From: Vitellaria paradoxa
Lineage: Eukaryota; Streptophyta; Magnoliopsida; Ericales; Sapotaceae
Length of the DNA stretch: 64,000 nt
Assembly: GCA_019916065.1 (NCBI GenBank)
Contig: CM034237.1
Coordinates: 1,116,001 to 1,180,000 of the forward strand
Reading direction: 5' to 3'
The notes beneath the pieces were generated by a model. That model was not told the origin of the DNA, did not search any database, and saw only the letters and a program-made list of their open reading frames with translations. Made by a program: the position numbers and the translations under genes. This document shows, one piece after another, positions 25,801 through 36,369 of the stretch (positions are counted from its first letter, which is position 1; every line of letters begins with the position of its first letter).

Positions 25801-28800
25801 AGTACGCTTACCTTTTCGTAAGGCAATGGGCAGGTCAGGAGAAGGAGAATGATCTTCATCAGAATCAGGTACCTCAGACAAAGGAGTGTGATCTGCCAGC
25901 AAGGAAAGAATGACCTTTCTATTAGGATCACGTCGATAAACCTGTTGTAGAGGAGCAGGAGCAATGGCAGGAACAGAAGGTTCAGACTGAACTAATGGTT
26001 CTGAAATTGTGGAGGGATCGGTGGTAGGAGCAATGTTGTTAAAATCCCGATTTAAATCTTAAAATCTTATGATTTAACGATGTTAGAGTAGGAAAACTTG
26101 TTCGATTTTATGTAAAATCTTAATAGGGTTAAAATAGGTAAAATCTCGATTTTGGGACGTAAAATCAGTAAAATCTTGATTTTATAGGCAATTTTACCGA
26201 TTTTACAAATTAAGCGATTTTTGTATAATTTTGTCAAATAAAATAAAATTTTATGATTTTTTTCAAGTAATATGCCACATCTATTTCACTTGTTGCCTTT
26301 TTTTTTTAAGATTTTTTTATTCTATAACACTATTATTTGCTATACTACACTAGTTGAGGACCATGTGCATTGTTGCACCAAATTGACTACTATAAATTAA
26401 ATACAGTAGTTAGGATAGAAACCAAAAAACCTATAATAAAACATTACAAATACATCTCAACTCAGACAAAAAATTAGGATAAAATAAAGTCAGTATGTTA
26501 ATGTTAACTGTATAAATCACACAAATCTTTTTAATGGTCCCTTGTGTAGTTAGGTAAAAGGAGTGCAAAACCAGATATTGAATCTTTTGTAAACTTTGTT
26601 GAGGATTCATTTTATTAATATGAGTAAGTTTTTGTGTATGGTATTTTTTTTTTATACATATCTTTTCTCTCTTCTCTTATTAATTAAATTATTAACTTAT
26701 CAAAAAAATAGAAGCTTTAAATGAAAAATTGTAGCATAATAGACTATATTTTCATTTTATTGGCATTTGGTAAAATCTTACGATTTTACGATTCGATTTT
26801 ACAATTCGATTTTTGGACCCTTTAACGATTTTAAGTAAAATCTCGATTTTAACATCCTTGGGTAGGAGTGAGTGAGGTAGACTGGGATATGGGAACATTA
26901 GTGGAAGATAAAGGGGCAGAAAGAGTAGGGGAGTGCGCCCCCTCACGAAAAGCAATAAGATCAGGTGATAAGAGGTCACTGACTAGGAGAAAATAAAGGA
27001 GTAGATTCAAAAAAGGTGATATCGGCACTCACAAAGTAATGCCGGGAAGGAGAGCGATAACAACGATAACCTTTCTGAGTGCGGAAATATCCTAAGAAGA
27101 TACACTTACGAGAACGAGGTGAAAGTTTGTCTTGGTTAGGATCAAGTATATGAATAAAGGCAACTAGGGCTGGAAACGAGCCGAACCGAGCCGAGCTTTA
27201 ACATGTTCGAGCTCGGCTCGAGCTTTTTATACTGAGCTCGAGCTCGAGCTCGATTCGAGCTTTTATATAGGCTCGAGCTCGGCTCGATAAAGAAGAATTT
27301 AGGCTTGGTTAAGCTCGCGAATAGCTCGATTAAACCAAAATGACGTCGTTTTGATTTAAAATATAATATATTTAAAAAATATAATAAAAATATTATTAAA
27401 AATATAAAAATATTATTAAAAATATATATATTATTCTAACCGAGCCTACTTGCGAGCTTTCGAGCCGAGCTTCTCTAGGCTCGAGCTCGAGCTTGAATCC
27501 AAAACGAGCCAAAAACCAAGCTCGGTTCGAGCTCGTTTAACTCAGGAATCGAGCTCGAGCCGAGCTTTTTTCGAACCGAGCTCGAATAGCTCGCGAACGG
27601 CTCAGTTCGTTTCCACCCCTAAAGGCAACACAACCAAAGGTACGAGGAGAAAGAGGAAAAGGTGACCAATTTGGATAAAGAAGAGAAAATGGAGACTTAT
27701 TTGACAGTATCGGTGTTGGGAACCTATTAACTAGATAACAGGCAGTGAGGACAGCATCTGCCCAAAAAGATTTAGGGACATGCATGTGAAACATTAGGGT
27801 ACGAGCAATATCTAGCAAATGACAGTTTTTGCGTTCAGCAATACCATTTTGTTGAGAGATGCGAGGACAAATAATTTGGTGGATAATGCCCCTATCAGCA
27901 CAAAAATTATGAACAACTGTCTGAATATAGTCCAATGCATTATCAGAACGAAAGACTTTAATTCTTCTGTTGAATTGAGTAACAATTTCATTGTAAAAAC
28001 GAGAAATAACAGAAGGTAAATCAGACCGTTGTTTAATTAAAAAAAGCCATGTCATTCGAGAAAAATCATCAACAAATATCACGAAATATGAAAAACCATT
28101 AACACTAGAAAGGCGGGTAGGGCCCCAAACATTTGTATGAACAACATCAAAAGGTTCAAACTCACGACTAATGCTACAGTTAGGAAAAGAACTTTGGTGA
28201 TGCTTGCCAAGTTGACAAGCCTCACATTCAAGACTAGACACTGAACTAAAATTAGGAAAAAGTAGCTTCAACCAAGCTAAACATCGATGACCAAGATGAA
28301 CATGCCACTGGAGAGGTGAGACAGAGGTGTGGAGAACTGTAGTAGTTCGCTGCTCTGGTGGACGATCACGATCAAGATAATAAAGGCCATCCTTCTCATG
28401 CCTCGAACCAATCATCTTCTTCGTCGTGAGGTCTTGAAAAACACAAAAAGTAGGAAAGAATGTTATGGAACAATTTAATAATTTGGTTAACTGACTGACA
28501 GAGAGTAAATTAAAGGAAAAGTGTAGTACATAAAGACTAGAAGGGAGATTGAGGGATGAAGAGTCCCTCTACCAAACACAGGACGAGAAGAACCATCAGC
28601 TAACACAATACTATGATTAATACTACTAAGATTAGAGAATAAGGATGAATTTCCAGACATATGCGAGCTGGCTCCCGAATCGATGATCCAGGAGGGAGAA
28701 GAGGAGGCTACAAGAGCTGGTTTACCTGAGTTAGCCAAAGTAGCAGTGGAAGATGAAGGATTAGAAACACGCAAGGACTGAATGAGCTCTTGAAATTGTG

Positions 28801-31800
28801 ATGAGCTTAAAGTAATTGTCTCCTGAGAATCAGACATGGTAGCTCCAATATCAGACGCTGGAAGTGACGAAGTAGCATAATCAGAGACATAGTGTGCTTG
28901 TTCAGGCTTCCCATATTTCTTCCAACAGTAAGGCTCAGTATGATTGGTACCACCACAAAAATTACACTTGCGGTCACCTCGACCATTTGATGAACGTCCT
29001 TCACCACGAGAACCACCACGAGTAGTATGTCCACCACGAGTGCCACGAGAATTACCTTGAGAAGAACTCCCTCGATTATGTTGACTAATAAGTGCTGAAG
29101 AATCAGTAGAGGTCACTGAACGATCGTTAGCAATGGATGGATGGCAACCCAATGATGACCTTTGTATATGGGCATAAGCACTGGCAGCAGTAGGAATAGT
29201 TTCACTTACTAGAATCTGATCATTAAAGCCTCGAAATGCAGGATTAAGGTTAGATAAAAAGTTTGCAATCATGAATTCTTCCCAATACTTCCTTTGCTGT
29301 GTTAAGTCTTCACTGAACAGTCTCTATTGTAATAACTGCTCCCATAAGCTCTTCAAGTGACTGTAGTAATCAGATAATGATCTCTCGTCCTATTTTGTAG
29401 AGAACATCTGCTCATACAACTCATAGACTCGAGAAATATTACTTTTCTAGGAATAAGATTCTACAAGATAATCCCAGATCTTCTTAGAAAAGTCGCAAAA
29501 CTTAATAGCGGTAGCAACTGAATCCTCCAGACTATGCCATAATAGTCCCATAAGAATTGCATCCTCACTCATCCAAACACGATACCGAGGATCAGTGGAC
29601 GAGGGTGGCTCATCAGTAATATATTGTAACTTATCCTTTCCTCGAAGAAAAGTCTTCACAGCATGTGCCCAACTCAAATAATTCTCACCGTTTAATTTTT
29701 TCGATGTAATAGATCGAGGAACATCATCTGCCTTTAAGAATACAGATTGAGGCATGATTGGAGTAGTATCTTCAAATTTTGACATTTTTAATAATAGTTA
29801 ATAAATCTCCAGCACAATAATCAAAAAAGAAACCAAACAAAAGAGACCTCCGCAACCGTAGAACAACAGTGGTTAACCAAACCAACAAACCAACGCCACA
29901 ATAGCAGCAACAAAGAAAATCAGAACAAACCAGAATGGCAGATCTAGTCTCGGACAAGAGGAAATCAGAAGAAAAACAGACGGTTACGGAAGACAGAGAC
30001 AAAGACGACCATGCTTACATCCAAATCAACAATCCATCAAGCCAAAAGGCAACAAGAGGGTCACCTACACTAGGTGAACTCCGGCAAGAGTTGCCAGAAA
30101 CTTCCCGGAGGGAGATGCGCCTGCACGCGCCGAGAGAAGACCTGCGCGTGGGATTTGGATGCCTCGGAAGACCCGTGCGTGGCTTATCAGCTGGTGACAA
30201 CTCCGATGGGGCTGTGATCGTCGGCCACCGTGAGCCTTTTGGAGTGATCGGACTTCAATTCCAGTGGCCGAAGAGCTGTCTGCTGGCGATGAACAGTACT
30301 GCTAGGGTTTTTTTGTTTTCTAACAGTGCTGCTAGGGTTTTTTTTTTTTTTTTTGTGGAACTAGAATAAGCTCTGATACCAAGTTGAAAAAAGAGGGAGA
30401 GATTCAATTGAATTCTCTCTTCTCCCTTGAATATTATTTATAATGAAGGTTTACATCAAATTAGGAAATAAGAAACTAGGAAATTAAGAAACCAAATCAA
30501 TCACTCCTATATTCTAAATAATCATATCTATATTTTAAGGAAATTAAGCATATATTCTATATTCTAACACTTGTCTTTTATTTTTTTTATTTCAACATGT
30601 TGAATCATTGGTAAGCATGATTTGACTCATAATTTATGATAAAATAAAGTAACGAGCATAAGCATGTTGAGAAACCAATTGAAATAGGAGGTGAAACATT
30701 TTTCCCTCAGAAGAGGTGTGATCCACATAAGTCTCTCAAATACATCTCCTCAAAACGGGGCACTGACATTTTGCATACCCATTCCCTTTCAGCCTACTAT
30801 ATGGGTCAACATTCAAGTAATGCTCTAAATGGCACAAATAATTGCATAAACAACTCAAATTTAAATCTGATGCCACTTGGCTAAATTTTAATTTAGATTA
30901 TATATCACTATTCACACTCCATCCTCAGCTTCCCGGACTCAACAACCGTCAACTGAGAATCATGAGAAACAGTACTGGATAAAGGATCGGAAGAAATCTG
31001 TATGTGCTTAGAAGTCTCTTTAGGGGGTCCTGTGGTTCCTATGCCGCCGCGTTTCCCAGTCCTTTTCTTTTAGTGCTTCGACCCGAAGCGATAGCTTCTA
31101 GCTAGTTCAGTGGATAAGATGGCTGCGCTCCAGCTCACTCAAGCATGGGACGCAGGATGAGCTAGACACCCACATAGAATGGAGCCCGGCAGAAAGGGAC
31201 AGGAGAGAACTCCAATTTTTGGATAGAGTTAGGAAAGACATCAGAAAACGCGGCCCCGACTCTATCTATCCTTAGTTTTTAGTAATCTCTACAAAATATA
31301 TCCATGCGAGTTGTTATGTACCAAATCAACCAGCTAAATGAAAAAACATGGAAACATTGTAAAGAAACTTCATAAATTTTAATCAGAAAAGTCATCTCCC
31401 ACCGTGATCAAGTTACAACAACAAAGAACTACTAAAAATAATAATAATAATAAAGTAAAACCCGAATTCTCATTATATAAAAGCATTAGATTCCATCAAA
31501 TCCATATCTTAGGCTAAAGAAGGATCAAAGAAATAATTAGAAATTTCAATAGCCACAATGTAACGTATATGTACCAAAATTGAAAGGAGCTTTTCATGAT
31601 ATGAGCCCAAATTTTGAGCACAACTCCGGACGGTCTGTGATCATCACTTTTGATCATCACTTTTGAACCTGATTTGGCACACAAAGGCGACTATAAAACC
31701 GGCATTGGACATTTGAACTCACCTCTGTAGGATTGCGCGCGACAAAGGGAATAACGTAGCGAAGACGAGAGGAGTCGAACGATTCCGGGATTCGTAACCC

Positions 31801-32037
31801 GGCCGACTCGGCGGCTTTAAAGAGGACGAGACACGAGACCAAGGTCGCGGCTAAGAAGCAGACGGCGACGAGAGGGCGACGGAGGAAGTCGGAGGAGGAG
31901 TCCGGCAGCACGCCGCCGAGAGGTTTACCGACGAGAAAGCGGGAAATCATTGCCGGAGACCTTCCTCGGTGAAATACCAGCCGTCGGTTTCTGCTAAGGG
32001 TTTCAATCTCATCAACCACTGATCGGGATGGTACCAT
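17086..32037 (-). CDS. Nucleotide-diphospho-sugar transferase family protein (At4g15970-like, GT77 type)
   Basis: Four exons on the minus strand, 32037-31723, 20251-19886, 17862-17381 and 17149-17086, give 408 aa. All introns are GT-AG and in phase. A type II membrane anchor lies at residues about 55-73, then the Nucleotid_trans domain. The catalytic DxD ([13 protein letters not shown]) is split exactly by intron 2: T227 ends exon 2 and D228 opens exon 3. Family blocks [46 protein letters not shown] and [11 protein letters not shown] are present. The protein ends Arg-rich. It should act as a Golgi glycosyltransferase, probably on cell-wall glycans or glycoproteins; the acceptor is not known. 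Start: the ATG at 32037 has A at -3 and G at +4; an in-frame ATG at 31950 (MISRF) could be used and keeps the anchor. Intron 1 is 11,471 bp because of nested transposons; intron 2 (2,023 bp) holds a LINE tail. All exons are open, so the gene may still work if the long intron is spliced. Confidence 0.9.
18351..18514 (+). repeat. 82-bp tandem duplication at the 5' edge of the LINE fragment
   Basis: The 82 bp beginning GCACAGGGACCACGGCTC occur twice head to tail (18351-18432 and 18433-18514), essentially identical. The duplication is therefore young relative to the decayed LINE. Confidence 0.9.
18351..19330 (+). pseudogene. LINE 3' fragment (zf-RVT region) inside glycosyltransferase intron 2
   Basis: Broken plus-strand frames resemble the C-terminal end of plant LINE ORF2: [10 protein letters not shown], then [14 protein letters not shown], the zinc-binding [19 protein letters not shown] and [11 protein letters not shown]. 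Stops and a T-run separate the pieces. It lies antisense to the host gene and is 5'-truncated. The ends are approximate; no clear TSD was found. Confidence 0.7.
19817..19879. repeat. Compound (GT)n-(G)n-(GA)n microsatellite in intron 2
   Basis: GT repeats, a run of about 14 G and GA repeats sit just inside the donor of intron 2 (19885/19884 on the minus strand). Confidence 0.9.
21284..21830 (-). pseudogene. Coding-like relic of unknown origin in glycosyltransferase intron 1
   Basis: On the minus strand, frames with balanced amino-acid use run from about 21710 to 21330 with a frame change near 21590 and in-frame stops. The readable parts include [20 protein letters not shown] and [15 protein letters not shown]. 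It ends at a plausible donor (CAAG|GTTAAT) in phase with exon 2 of the host gene, but that exon already joins exon 1 at 31723. I do not recognise the protein; a decayed transposon gag or captured exon are both possible. Confidence 0.3.
22080..22600. repeat. Interspersed repeat, related to 50590-51000
   Basis: Shares with 50590-51000, in the same orientation and order, the words GATTAGACCTA, TGTCTATGG, TTAAGGCATGA.TCAAGGC and the block CTAG..GGGA..TTAA. Both copies are noncoding and resemble retrotransposon LTR or untranslated sequence. Boundaries are unclear. Confidence 0.4.
22682..22934 (+). repeat. 5' LTR of the TRIM-like element
   Basis: 253 bp with canonical TG...CA ends, matched by the split 3' LTR. 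Confidence 0.88.
22935..22946 (+). promoter_or_regulatory. Primer-binding site of the TRIM-like element
   Basis: TGGTATCAGAGC, complementary to the 3' end of plant initiator tRNA-Met, with zero spacer after the LTR. Confidence 0.85.
23576..23839 (+). repeat. 3' LTR of the TRIM-like element, first part
   Basis: Matches the 5' LTR and contains an extra 34-bp tandem copy of the AAGTAATTAGG... segment (starting at 23657 and 23691). It is interrupted at the CTTGT target site of the copia element; the last 23 bp lie at 30575-30597. Confidence 0.88.
23840..24027 (-). repeat. 3' LTR of the copia element
   Basis: 188 bp, minus-strand ends TGTTAGAATATAG and CTCTTTTTTCAACT. Confidence 0.9.
24824..25033 (-). 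repeat. 105-bp in-frame tandem duplication in copia pol
   Basis: Units begin at 24824 and 24929 and end at 25033, with the start word recurring at 25034. 105 bp is 35 codons, so the [20 protein letters not shown] block downstream of the reverse-transcriptase core is doubled without a frameshift. The copies differ at a few bases. Confidence 0.85.
26031..26860. mobile_element. hAT-type non-autonomous DNA element, 830 bp
   Basis: Ends CAATGTTGTTAAAATC and GATTTTAACATCCTTG are imperfect terminal inverted repeats. The 8-bp target duplication GGTAGGAG lies at 26023-26030 and 26861-26868 inside copia sequence. The interior is noncoding and rich in AAAATC/GATTTT words, which form subterminal clusters at both ends. 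An 8-bp TSD and CA.GG-type ends fit the hAT superfamily. Confidence 0.8.
27165..27621. mobile_element. hAT-type MITE rich in GAGCTCG repeats, 457 bp
   Basis: Inverted ends TAGGGCTGGAAACGA and TCGTTTCCACCCCTA; 8-bp target duplication AAGGCAAC at 27157-27164 and 27622-27629. Each arm is filled with GAGCTCGAGC/GCTCGGCTCG words around an AT-rich core (about 27345-27435), so the single strand could fold into a long GC-rich hairpin. It interrupts the copia integrase. Its open frames are repeat artefacts. Confidence 0.85.
30370..30381 (-). promoter_or_regulatory. Primer-binding site of the copia element
   Basis: Minus strand TGGTATCAGAGC, complementary to initiator tRNA-Met. Confidence 0.88.
30382..30569 (-). 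repeat. 5' LTR of the copia element
   Basis: 188 bp with the same ends as the 3' LTR and about 96% identity to it; it is followed without spacer by the primer-binding site at 30370-30381. Confidence 0.9.
31020..31265. other. GC-richer island in glycosyltransferase intron 1, origin unknown
   Basis: About 245 bp with clearly higher GC than the flanks. It contains TAGTTCAGTGGATAAGATGG, which looks like a tRNA A-box region, but I find no matching B box or cloverleaf. An organellar insertion (NUMT) or a tRNA-derived SINE are the alternatives. Confidence 0.3.
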
Positions 32038-32149
32038 ATTCGTTCGGAGAAGTCAGACGAGGCAGCTCGGTGAGGTTTTTCAGGCTTGGAAATAGTGGCA
32101 GTTGCTGGCCATATGTGACATGAACGGGCCCACTAGTTGATTGAGAACA

Positions 32150-32350
32150 AAATCCCAACGGTATAATAGTTACAATTATATAGGGTTTGTTTGGAATTAA
32201 TAGTTACAATTATATAGGGTGTGTTTGGAATAAGATAAAATAAGATAAGTTATAAATTTGTAATTTGTATAATGAGATAAAAAGATAAATAAATTTTAAA
32301 AAATTTTAGAGATATTCAGAGTATTTTAACAAAACAAACATAGCCATAAT
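32150..32350. repeat. MITE-like relic of the 2557 family
   Basis: Ends GGGTGTGTTTGG and CAAACATAGCC are loosely inverted; the core reads ATAAATTTGTAATTTGTATA as in the other copies. A short duplication of AATTAATAGTTACAATTATATAGGG-like sequence precedes it. Confidence 0.4.
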
Positions 32351-35300
32351 TATAATGTTATTAAATAATTTTATCCATTCAGATTTTTATACTTTTTTAA
32401 ATGCTCTATAAATGGTTATTCATTAATTATTCACCCCTCCTAACCATTACATTTATTTTTTTAAAATTTCTTTTAATTAGTTAATATCTACTCAAATATT
32501 TTTCATTATTTTTATTAATTTTTTATAATTTTTATTTCATTCCAAATAAAAAAAATTTAATAAAATTTAAAAGCACATTACCTACCCAGTTTTAGTTTAA
32601 AATAAATAATAATCTAAATGTATGAATAAAACACATTAAAAAATACAACTTCAAAATAAAACATTCATAAATAATAAAGCAGGTGGTTTTTTAAAATGTC
32701 CCATTCACAAACTAGGATCCACCGATTAAAATTAAGTTTTATTCTTCAACGAATGGTTAAGATATTTTACAAAATTTTGTTTCCTTATCCCACATCGCCA
32801 AAACATTACAATTTCACTTTTTCTTTTATCTATAAAAACACCAAAATTGTGATCTATGATTTTAATAAATGTAAAAAAAAAAAACTTATGAGTTTTGAAA
32901 ATGGACCCACCTTCTTAAATTCCGAAAGGAAATTCACTTGCTCATAAGCTCCAAAAGGAGGATACACTTGCTTAAAAATTTAATATAGTTGTTAAATTTA
33001 TATATTACAATTACATTATTAATTAAATTAAAAATACAGATAAAAAATTGAGTTGAATTAAAAAAACACAAAATAAAAAGAATTTAAATTAATAATAAAG
33101 TTATTTCTCATACAATAACAACTTTTAGTATTTTTAAAATTTAAAAGTACAAAAAAATACTAAATATTAATTAGGCTCAGAAGTAGTTATTTTTTTAAAT
33201 TTTAATTTTAAATTTAAATTAATCACATTGATTATATTTATTTTATTTTATAAAGCACATATGATTAATAATAATATTTTTTATTTAAATTATTTTTATA
33301 AAAATCAATTAAAAATTTATTATCAAATCCAATATGGAATTCTATTTCATCATTTTACTTTTTTTATTTTTTATAAATATTTAAATAAAATTAGTCTTCA
33401 AGAAGTGATTTTTTTTCTATATAATAAAACATAATAACCAAACCAAACTAAGCCTTTTTTTCCACTAGGTGTGGTCGGTTATATGGATTTGACGACGCCA
33501 ATCAAATCTGTTTAGGGTCATATCCTCTGTTAGATCTAAGTAGGCAATGTCATGTTTAATAATTTCTTTCAACTTCTCTTGAGTCTTCCTCTTCCTCTCT
33601 TATTCCTAGTAATCTACATACTTTCACACATTTTAACAGGTGCCTCTGTTAGACGCCTTCTAACATGGCTGAATCATCTTAATCGATTTTTTCTCATTTT
33701 ATATTCAATCAATGATATTCCTACTTTATCCCTAATCTTCTCATTCTTAATCTTATCTCTCTTTGTAATCCCGCACATCCATCTTAACATTCTCATCTCT
33801 GCAACTGTCATCTTCTGAACATGATTATGTTTTACTGCCCAACATTCTGATCCATATAGCAACGCTGGTCTTACCGCCACCTTATAATACTTTCCTTTCA
33901 CCTTGCAGGGGACTTTTCGATCGCAAAAAACCCCCGAAGTACTCCTCCATTTAGTCCACCCGACCTGAATCCTTTGACTTACATCAGTATCATTCCTTTC
34001 ATCTTGTTGCACTATAGATCTATGGTACCTAAAGTTTTTTTCTTTACAATCTTTTGTGTGCCTAAACTTATTTCTATGCTACCAGTTACTCTACTTTGAC
34101 TAAACTTTCATTCTATATATTCCATTTTGCATCAACTTAGCCTAAACCATTTTGTCTCTAACGTTTCCCGCTACAATTATAGCTTAGCATTCACTCTTTC
34201 TCTTGTCTCATCTATTAAAACAATATCATCTGCAAATAGCATACACTACGGTACCTCATCCTGAATATATCTTATAATCTCATCCATAACTAGAGCAAAC
34301 AAGTACGGGCTTAATGCTGAGCCTTGGTATAGACCAATCATGATAGGAAACTATTTAGTCTCTCAACCAGTCATTCGTATAGATGTCATGACTCTATCAT
34401 ACATGTTTTTTATCGCTTCAATATACGCAACACACACTCCTTTCTTTTCCAATACTCTCCATAGAATTTCCCCATGAACCCAGTCATAGGCTTTCTCTAA
34501 ATCAATGAACATCATATATAAATCTATTTGACCTTCTCTAAACTGTTCCATTAACCTCCTCAGGAAAAAGGTAACGTTCATGGTTGATCTCCCAGGCATG
34601 AAACCAAATTGATTTTCTGAAACATTTGTTGTCCTTCTTAATCTTCTCTCAATAACTCTCTCCCATAATTTCATCGTATGGCTCATCAATTTGATCCCGC
34701 AGTAGTTCGCACAGTTCTGAATATCTCCTTTGTTCTTTTATATGGGTATAAAAATATTTTTCTTTCATGTATCAGGCATCTTCTTGCTCTTTAGCACTAC
34801 ATTAAAAAGTTTTATCAACCAACTTATGCCACACTCCCCTAGGCACCCCCAATCCTTAATAGGAATACCATCTGGCTCAACCGCTTTCCTATTCTTCATC
34901 TTTTTCAATACTTCTTTTACTTCTTATGTACTGACTCTCCTATAGAACTTATGATTTAATTCTTCCCTAAGGTGGTAAACTGCCCCAATTGTATGTCACA
35001 ACTACTGCTTTTGTTAAATAACTTGTAGAAGTAGCTCTTCCAATGCTCCTTTATCTCCTCTTCCTTTACTAATACCTTTTCATCATCATCCTTAATGCAT
35101 TTAACTTGGTTTAAATTCTTGGTTCACCTATCTCTGGATTTAGCAAGCTTGAATAACTCTCTTTCGCCCTCCTTAGTGTCAAGTCGCCCATATAAAACCT
35201 CAAATGCATTTGCTTTAGCCTCACTAACTACCTTCTTGGTTTCTCTTTTTACTTCTTTATACCTCTCCAAGTTCGCTACATTTCATTCATTTTTCCAAGA

Positions 35301-36369
35301 TTTTAAACACTCTCTTTTAACTCTTATCTTGTCTTGGGCAGCCTCGCTCCACCACTGTGCCTCTTTCTGTGCTGAAGCACTCCTTTTGGATTCTCCTAAG
35401 ACTTCTTTCCCTACCATCCTAATATACTCTGATACTTGATCCCACAAATTATTTACACTCTCATTTACCGCCCAAACGTCTTTCTCTAATACTTTTTCCC
35501 TAAATGCTAGTTGTTTATCACCTTTCAAGTTCCACCATTTAGTCCTTAAACATCTATACGACTTCTTTTTTCTAGTCCACCTTTGAAGCTGCACATATAT
35601 GACCAATAACCTATGTTGGGAAGTCAAGCTCTCCCCCGGTATAACCTTGCAATCTTTACAAGTTACGTGGTCTCTTTTTCTAGTTAAGAAGAAATCAATC
35701 TGTGTCCTTGAGGAGCCACTCTTATAAGTCACCAACTGTTCCTTTCTCTTCCTAAAAAAGGTGTTCGTCACTATGAGATCATAACCCACTGCAAACTCCA
35801 AAATATCCTTCCCTGCTTCATTTCTATTACCGTATCCATATCCCCCATGTACTCCTATGTATCCATCTATGTCACATCCCTATTTTAGGATACATTTAAT
35901 CCCTTAAATAAAGTGGACATTACCAAATTTTCTACCTAAATATAAAGTAGCAATATTTACTCAACATGTAAAGTTTAAAATAAAGAGGCAAACAAAAATT
36001 ATCCATAAAGCTCCAACTTACATAAACTTACAACCCATAAGACTCAATTAACCAAGTCTTAATCTGACACCATCTAGCCTTAAACTACTTATACAAACCT
36101 TAAACACAAAATTAAAAAATAAGATAAACAACTCAAGTTCTCCTCTAATCACTCGCAACCACTTCTAAATTCAACCTGAAATGTGTAAATTTGGGTATGA
36201 GTGTCACACACTCAGTGAATGTATTATACTTAAAATAAAATATAGTAAATATGTACAAAAAAAATTATTAATTTACAACAATTATATCCGTAACTATTCC
36301 ACAACCAATTCATAATCAATTCAATTGTGTCACATCAGATAAATATATCTCAATACACAATCCATCATT

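Larger units (their letters stand above)
24035..29785 (-). pseudogene. Broken copia gag-pol polyprotein gene
   Basis: Gag begins at 29785 with a UBN2/DUF4219-like domain (LNGENYLSW) and stops early near 29447. The next open piece (29272-28487) carries the zinc knuckle [14 protein letters not shown] (CX2CX4HX4C) and protease DSGASSHM. Integrase follows (28415-27622) with the HHCC finger and ...RSDN...AERKN..., but the first catalytic Asp of the VWGP motif reads Asn. Reverse transcriptase has [12 protein letters not shown] and YVDD (about 25402-25037); RNase H has [11 protein letters not shown] (24394-24035). Stops, frameshifts, a 32-bp duplication (25355 and 25387) and a 105-bp in-frame duplication (24824-25033) break it. 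It cannot make a working polyprotein. Confidence 0.88.
23840..30569 (-). mobile_element. Ty1/copia LTR retrotransposon, decayed, carrying two hAT insertions
   Basis: Two 188-bp LTRs (30382-30569 as 5', 23840-24027 as 3') differ at 8 positions by my count, about 4%. The 5-bp target duplication (CTTGT on plus) is at 23835-23839 and 30570-30574. The primer-binding site TGGTATCAGAGC is directly next to the 5' LTR and a purine tract GAGGGGGTG abuts the 3' LTR. Domain order gag, protease, integrase, reverse transcriptase, RNase H is that of copia. LTRs begin TG but end CT. Without the two insertions the element is about 5.4 kb. It lies in the sense direction of the host gene. Confidence 0.93.
22682..30597 (+). 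mobile_element. TRIM-like small LTR retrotransposon, split by a nested copia element
   Basis: 5' LTR 22682-22934 (TGTTAG...CAACA), a tRNA-iMet primer-binding site TGGTATCAGAGC directly next to it, about 630 bp of noncoding interior, a purine tract GTTTGAGGGAGGG, then a 3' LTR that starts at 23576. That LTR is cut at 23839 and resumes at 30575-30597. The target duplication TGTTG is intact at 22677-22681 and 30598-30602. The two 3' LTR parts add up to 287 bp, which is 253 bp plus an internal 34-bp duplication, exactly the 5' LTR length. No gag or pol is encoded, so it was mobilised in trans. It lies antisense to the host gene. Confidence 0.88.

Noticed and set aside
27450..27665. Plus-strand ORF with RALRLE-type repeats
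   Set aside because: Made of GAGCTCG repeats of the hAT MITE and its flank.
29935..30369. 144-codon plus-strand ORF
   Set aside because: Lies antisense in the untranslated leader of the copia element and resembles no protein.
31100..31145. tRNA gene
   Set aside because: Only an A-box-like word is present; no B box, acceptor stem or cloverleaf could be drawn.
35095..35439. Plus-strand ORFs over 33.5-35.4 kb
   Set aside because: They are antisense shadows of LINE copy A, whose domains read on the minus strand.
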